The notes beneath the pieces are model-generated. The model saw nothing but the letters and a program-made list of their open reading frames with translations. It was not told the DNA's origin and ran no database searches. The position numbers were made by a program, and so were the translations under genes. Below are positions 5,652 to 6,918 of a stretch of 6,918 bases of DNA, piece after piece (the stretch's first letter is position 1; each line of letters opens with the position of its first letter). Origin of the DNA: a bacterium (GTDB lineage Bacteria; Zhuqueibacterota; Zhuqueibacteria; Thermofontimicrobiales; Thermofontimicrobiaceae); contig JALOPY010000154.1 of the NCBI GenBank assembly GCA_025453735.1, positions 1-6,918 of the forward strand, given 5' to 3'.

Positions 5652-6146
5652 ATGAAAATTTATTCTGAAACGGGTTATTTAATTATCATGGATCCGGCAT
5701 ACCTGAAGGCTGCTGACAGGGATGCAATCCAGAAAATTGATTTTCTGAAACGACCAAAAGACGCTGCCATGCTTTTTGAACAGCATTTGTTTCCCGATGC
5801 TTTTGGCGGGCTGATTGGTTTAGTGAAATTGAGCGATGGGAAAGGAGTATATGAAATTGATCTATCGCAGGTGGATTTTTGGGATGTCGATTCAAAATCA
5901 AAAAAAATCATATTTGGCGTTGACCTGGGCAGTTTTATTCTGTTTGATGTCAAACATATTCAGTCTCTGGTTCAGCATTTCGATCCAATTCAATTTGACA
6001 AGAGCACGAATCAGGAAGAATACTTCGCCAGACTGTTTCAGGAAATCTCTGACCGCGATCATATTATGATCTGGAGCCGATCCCCTTTGCCATTTGCCGA
6101 AGGTTGGCATGAAATCAATATCACCGCTTTTCAAAAAATAGATTGA
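5652..6146 (+). CDS. Uncharacterised 164-residue protein
   Basis: I do not recognise this protein. It is 164 residues with no signal peptide and no transmembrane segment, so it is probably cytoplasmic. It is mixed alpha/beta. The N-terminus has GYLIIMDPAYL (8-18); the middle has GKGVYEIDLSQVDFW, then GVDLGSFILFD (about 89-99), two Asp/Gly-containing strands. The C-terminal part is more polar (STNQEEYFARLFQEISDRDH) and ends in FAEGWHEINITAF. No catalytic motif of a known family stands out. The ATG at 5652 has GAGGG five bases upstream and lies 8 bases after the nucleotidyltransferase stop, so the pair is very likely an operon and the proteins may act together. The base composition matches its neighbours, and the good ribosome site supports a real gene. 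No function is proposed. Confidence 0.8.
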   Translation: MKIYSETGYLIIMDPAYLKAADRDAIQKIDFLKRPKDAAMLFEQHLFPDAFGGLIGLVKLSDGKGVYEIDLSQVDFWDVDSKSKKIIFGVDLGSFILFDVKHIQSLVQHFDPIQFDKSTNQEEYFARLFQEISDRDHIMIWSRSPLPFAEGWHEINITAFQKID

Positions 6147-6172
6147 TTTTTTGGTAGAAATTGTTAAATTTA
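6143..6172 (+). promoter_or_regulatory. Weak candidate promoter before the oxidoreductase
   Basis: TTGATT (6143-6148), a 16-base spacer and TAAATTTA (6165-6172), overlapping the stop codon of the preceding gene and about 32 bases before the GTG start. The layout resembles the other candidate promoters here, but the region is AT-rich. The oxidoreductase could equally be read from the upstream operon, since its gap is only 57 bases and shows no terminator. Confidence 0.3.
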
Positions 6173-6203
6173 GTTAGCTATTCCAAACGAGGGAGGAATT
6201 TTT

Positions 6204-6918
6204 GTGAAGAATGTAAAAGTTGGAATCCTGGGAGTTGGACACCTGGGCAGGCTGCATGTGCAAAACTATAAGTCGATTGCCAATGCGGAAATTGTGGGCA
6301 TCTACGATATTAATTATGAAAGATGTCAGGAAGTCGCCAGGTTTCAACTATCCATCACTTTGAAATTACCAAAGCGTGCCTGAATAAGGGAATTCATTGT
6401 CTCGTTGAAAAGCCGATCACCAGCACGCTTGCTGAGGCAGATGCGCTGATCGGGCTATCGAAGCAACAAGGGCTGATGCTCCAGGTCGGACATATCGAAC
6501 GGTTTAATCCGGCGATTGTTGCCCTGTCTGATTTCGAGCTAAAGCCGATGTTCATCGAAAGCCATCGTCTGGCGTCGTTTAATCCGAGAGGAACAGATGT
6601 GGCAGTCGTGCTGGATTTAATGATTCATGACATTGATATCATTCTCCACCTGGTAAAAAATCCGGTTCAAAAAATTGATGCGAGTGGCGTTACGGTGATC
6701 ACTGACGAGGTCGATATCGCCAATGCCCGGATCGGTTTTGAAAATGGCTGTGTGGCGAATATTACCGCCAGCCGCATTTCTCAGAAAAAAATGCGAAAAA
6801 TGCGTTTGTTTCAGAGAAATGCCTACATCGGCGTTGACTTCCTTCAGAAATTTTCTGAAATTTACCAACTTGTCGATGCAGCGGAGACAACGATAAAGAC
6901 GAATCAATTTCCTATTGA
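6204..6918 (+). pseudogene. Gfo/Idh/MocA oxidoreductase, internal deletion with frameshift, 3' end outside window
   Basis: The first frame starts at GTG 6204 (GGAGG seven bases upstream). It encodes MKNVKVGILGVGHLGRLH, an NAD-binding Rossmann start with GxGxxG at 10-15 and acidic Asp35, then reads to EVARF and stops at 6381-6383 after 59 residues. The rest of the family follows in another frame from about 6347: TIHHFEITKACLNKG, the catalytic EKP (6407-6415), VGHIERFNP, and DLMIHDID with the conserved Asp and His (6614-6628), open to the right edge. Between EVARF and TIHH the family normally has about 25 residues forming the rest of the Rossmann fold; these are absent, so 3n+1 bases, perhaps 73-79, appear deleted near 6341-6347. 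HIERFNP-type members include UDP-GlcNAc 3-dehydrogenases of lipid A pathways, a possible original role. Either this is a pseudogene or the assembly lost a short segment. The family call is secure. Confidence 0.85.

Noticed and set aside
6617..6907. Minus-strand 96-codon frame
   Set aside because: It lies opposite the second, well-conserved half of the Gfo/Idh/MocA gene and has no recognisable product.

Overview
The window looks like chromosomal DNA of a Gram-negative, AT-leaning bacterium. It encodes a lipoprotein-type thioredoxin and, on the right, enzymes of nucleotide-sugar metabolism of the kind that feeds lipid A or peptidoglycan. Several start regions share a TTGA ... TAnnTT layout, and one contains TAnnTTTG, the -7 element typical of Bacteroidota. 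This points loosely to the FCB group (Bacteroidota, Calditrichota/KSB1-like), but that placement is inference. No tRNA, rRNA, CRISPR array, transposase or phage gene is visible.

Left part (1-2383, minus strand): an operon read right to left encodes an IscR-like Rrf2 regulator, a NifS/IscS-type cysteine desulfurase, and the tRNA 2-thiouridylase MnmA, which runs off the left edge. The regulator's promoter overlaps a 25-bp dyad that fits the Escherichia coli IscR type 1 consensus (as I recall it) at every position. The operon is therefore probably autoregulated by Fe-S status. It would couple sulfur mobilisation to s2U34 modification of tRNA.

Middle (2384-4443): a small stand-alone HAD phosphatase related to the catalytic domain of P-type ATPases (plus strand) converges on a membrane-anchored TlpA-like thioredoxin with an extra C-terminal domain (minus strand). 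The three largest non-coding gaps of the window each hold a 107-120-bp segment bounded by inverted repeats (2472-2591, 3173-3279, 4176-4292). The sequences differ from one another and no transposase is present.

Right part (4357-6918, plus strand): a two-domain sugar-1-phosphate nucleotidyltransferase/acetyltransferase of GlmU-like layout is followed after 8 bases by an unrecognised 164-residue protein. Next comes a Gfo/Idh/MocA oxidoreductase that is broken as read: its Rossmann half and its catalytic half lie in different frames, and roughly 25 codons between them are missing. It continues past the right edge. If intact, it could oxidise the UDP-sugar made by the first gene, but that link is an inference.
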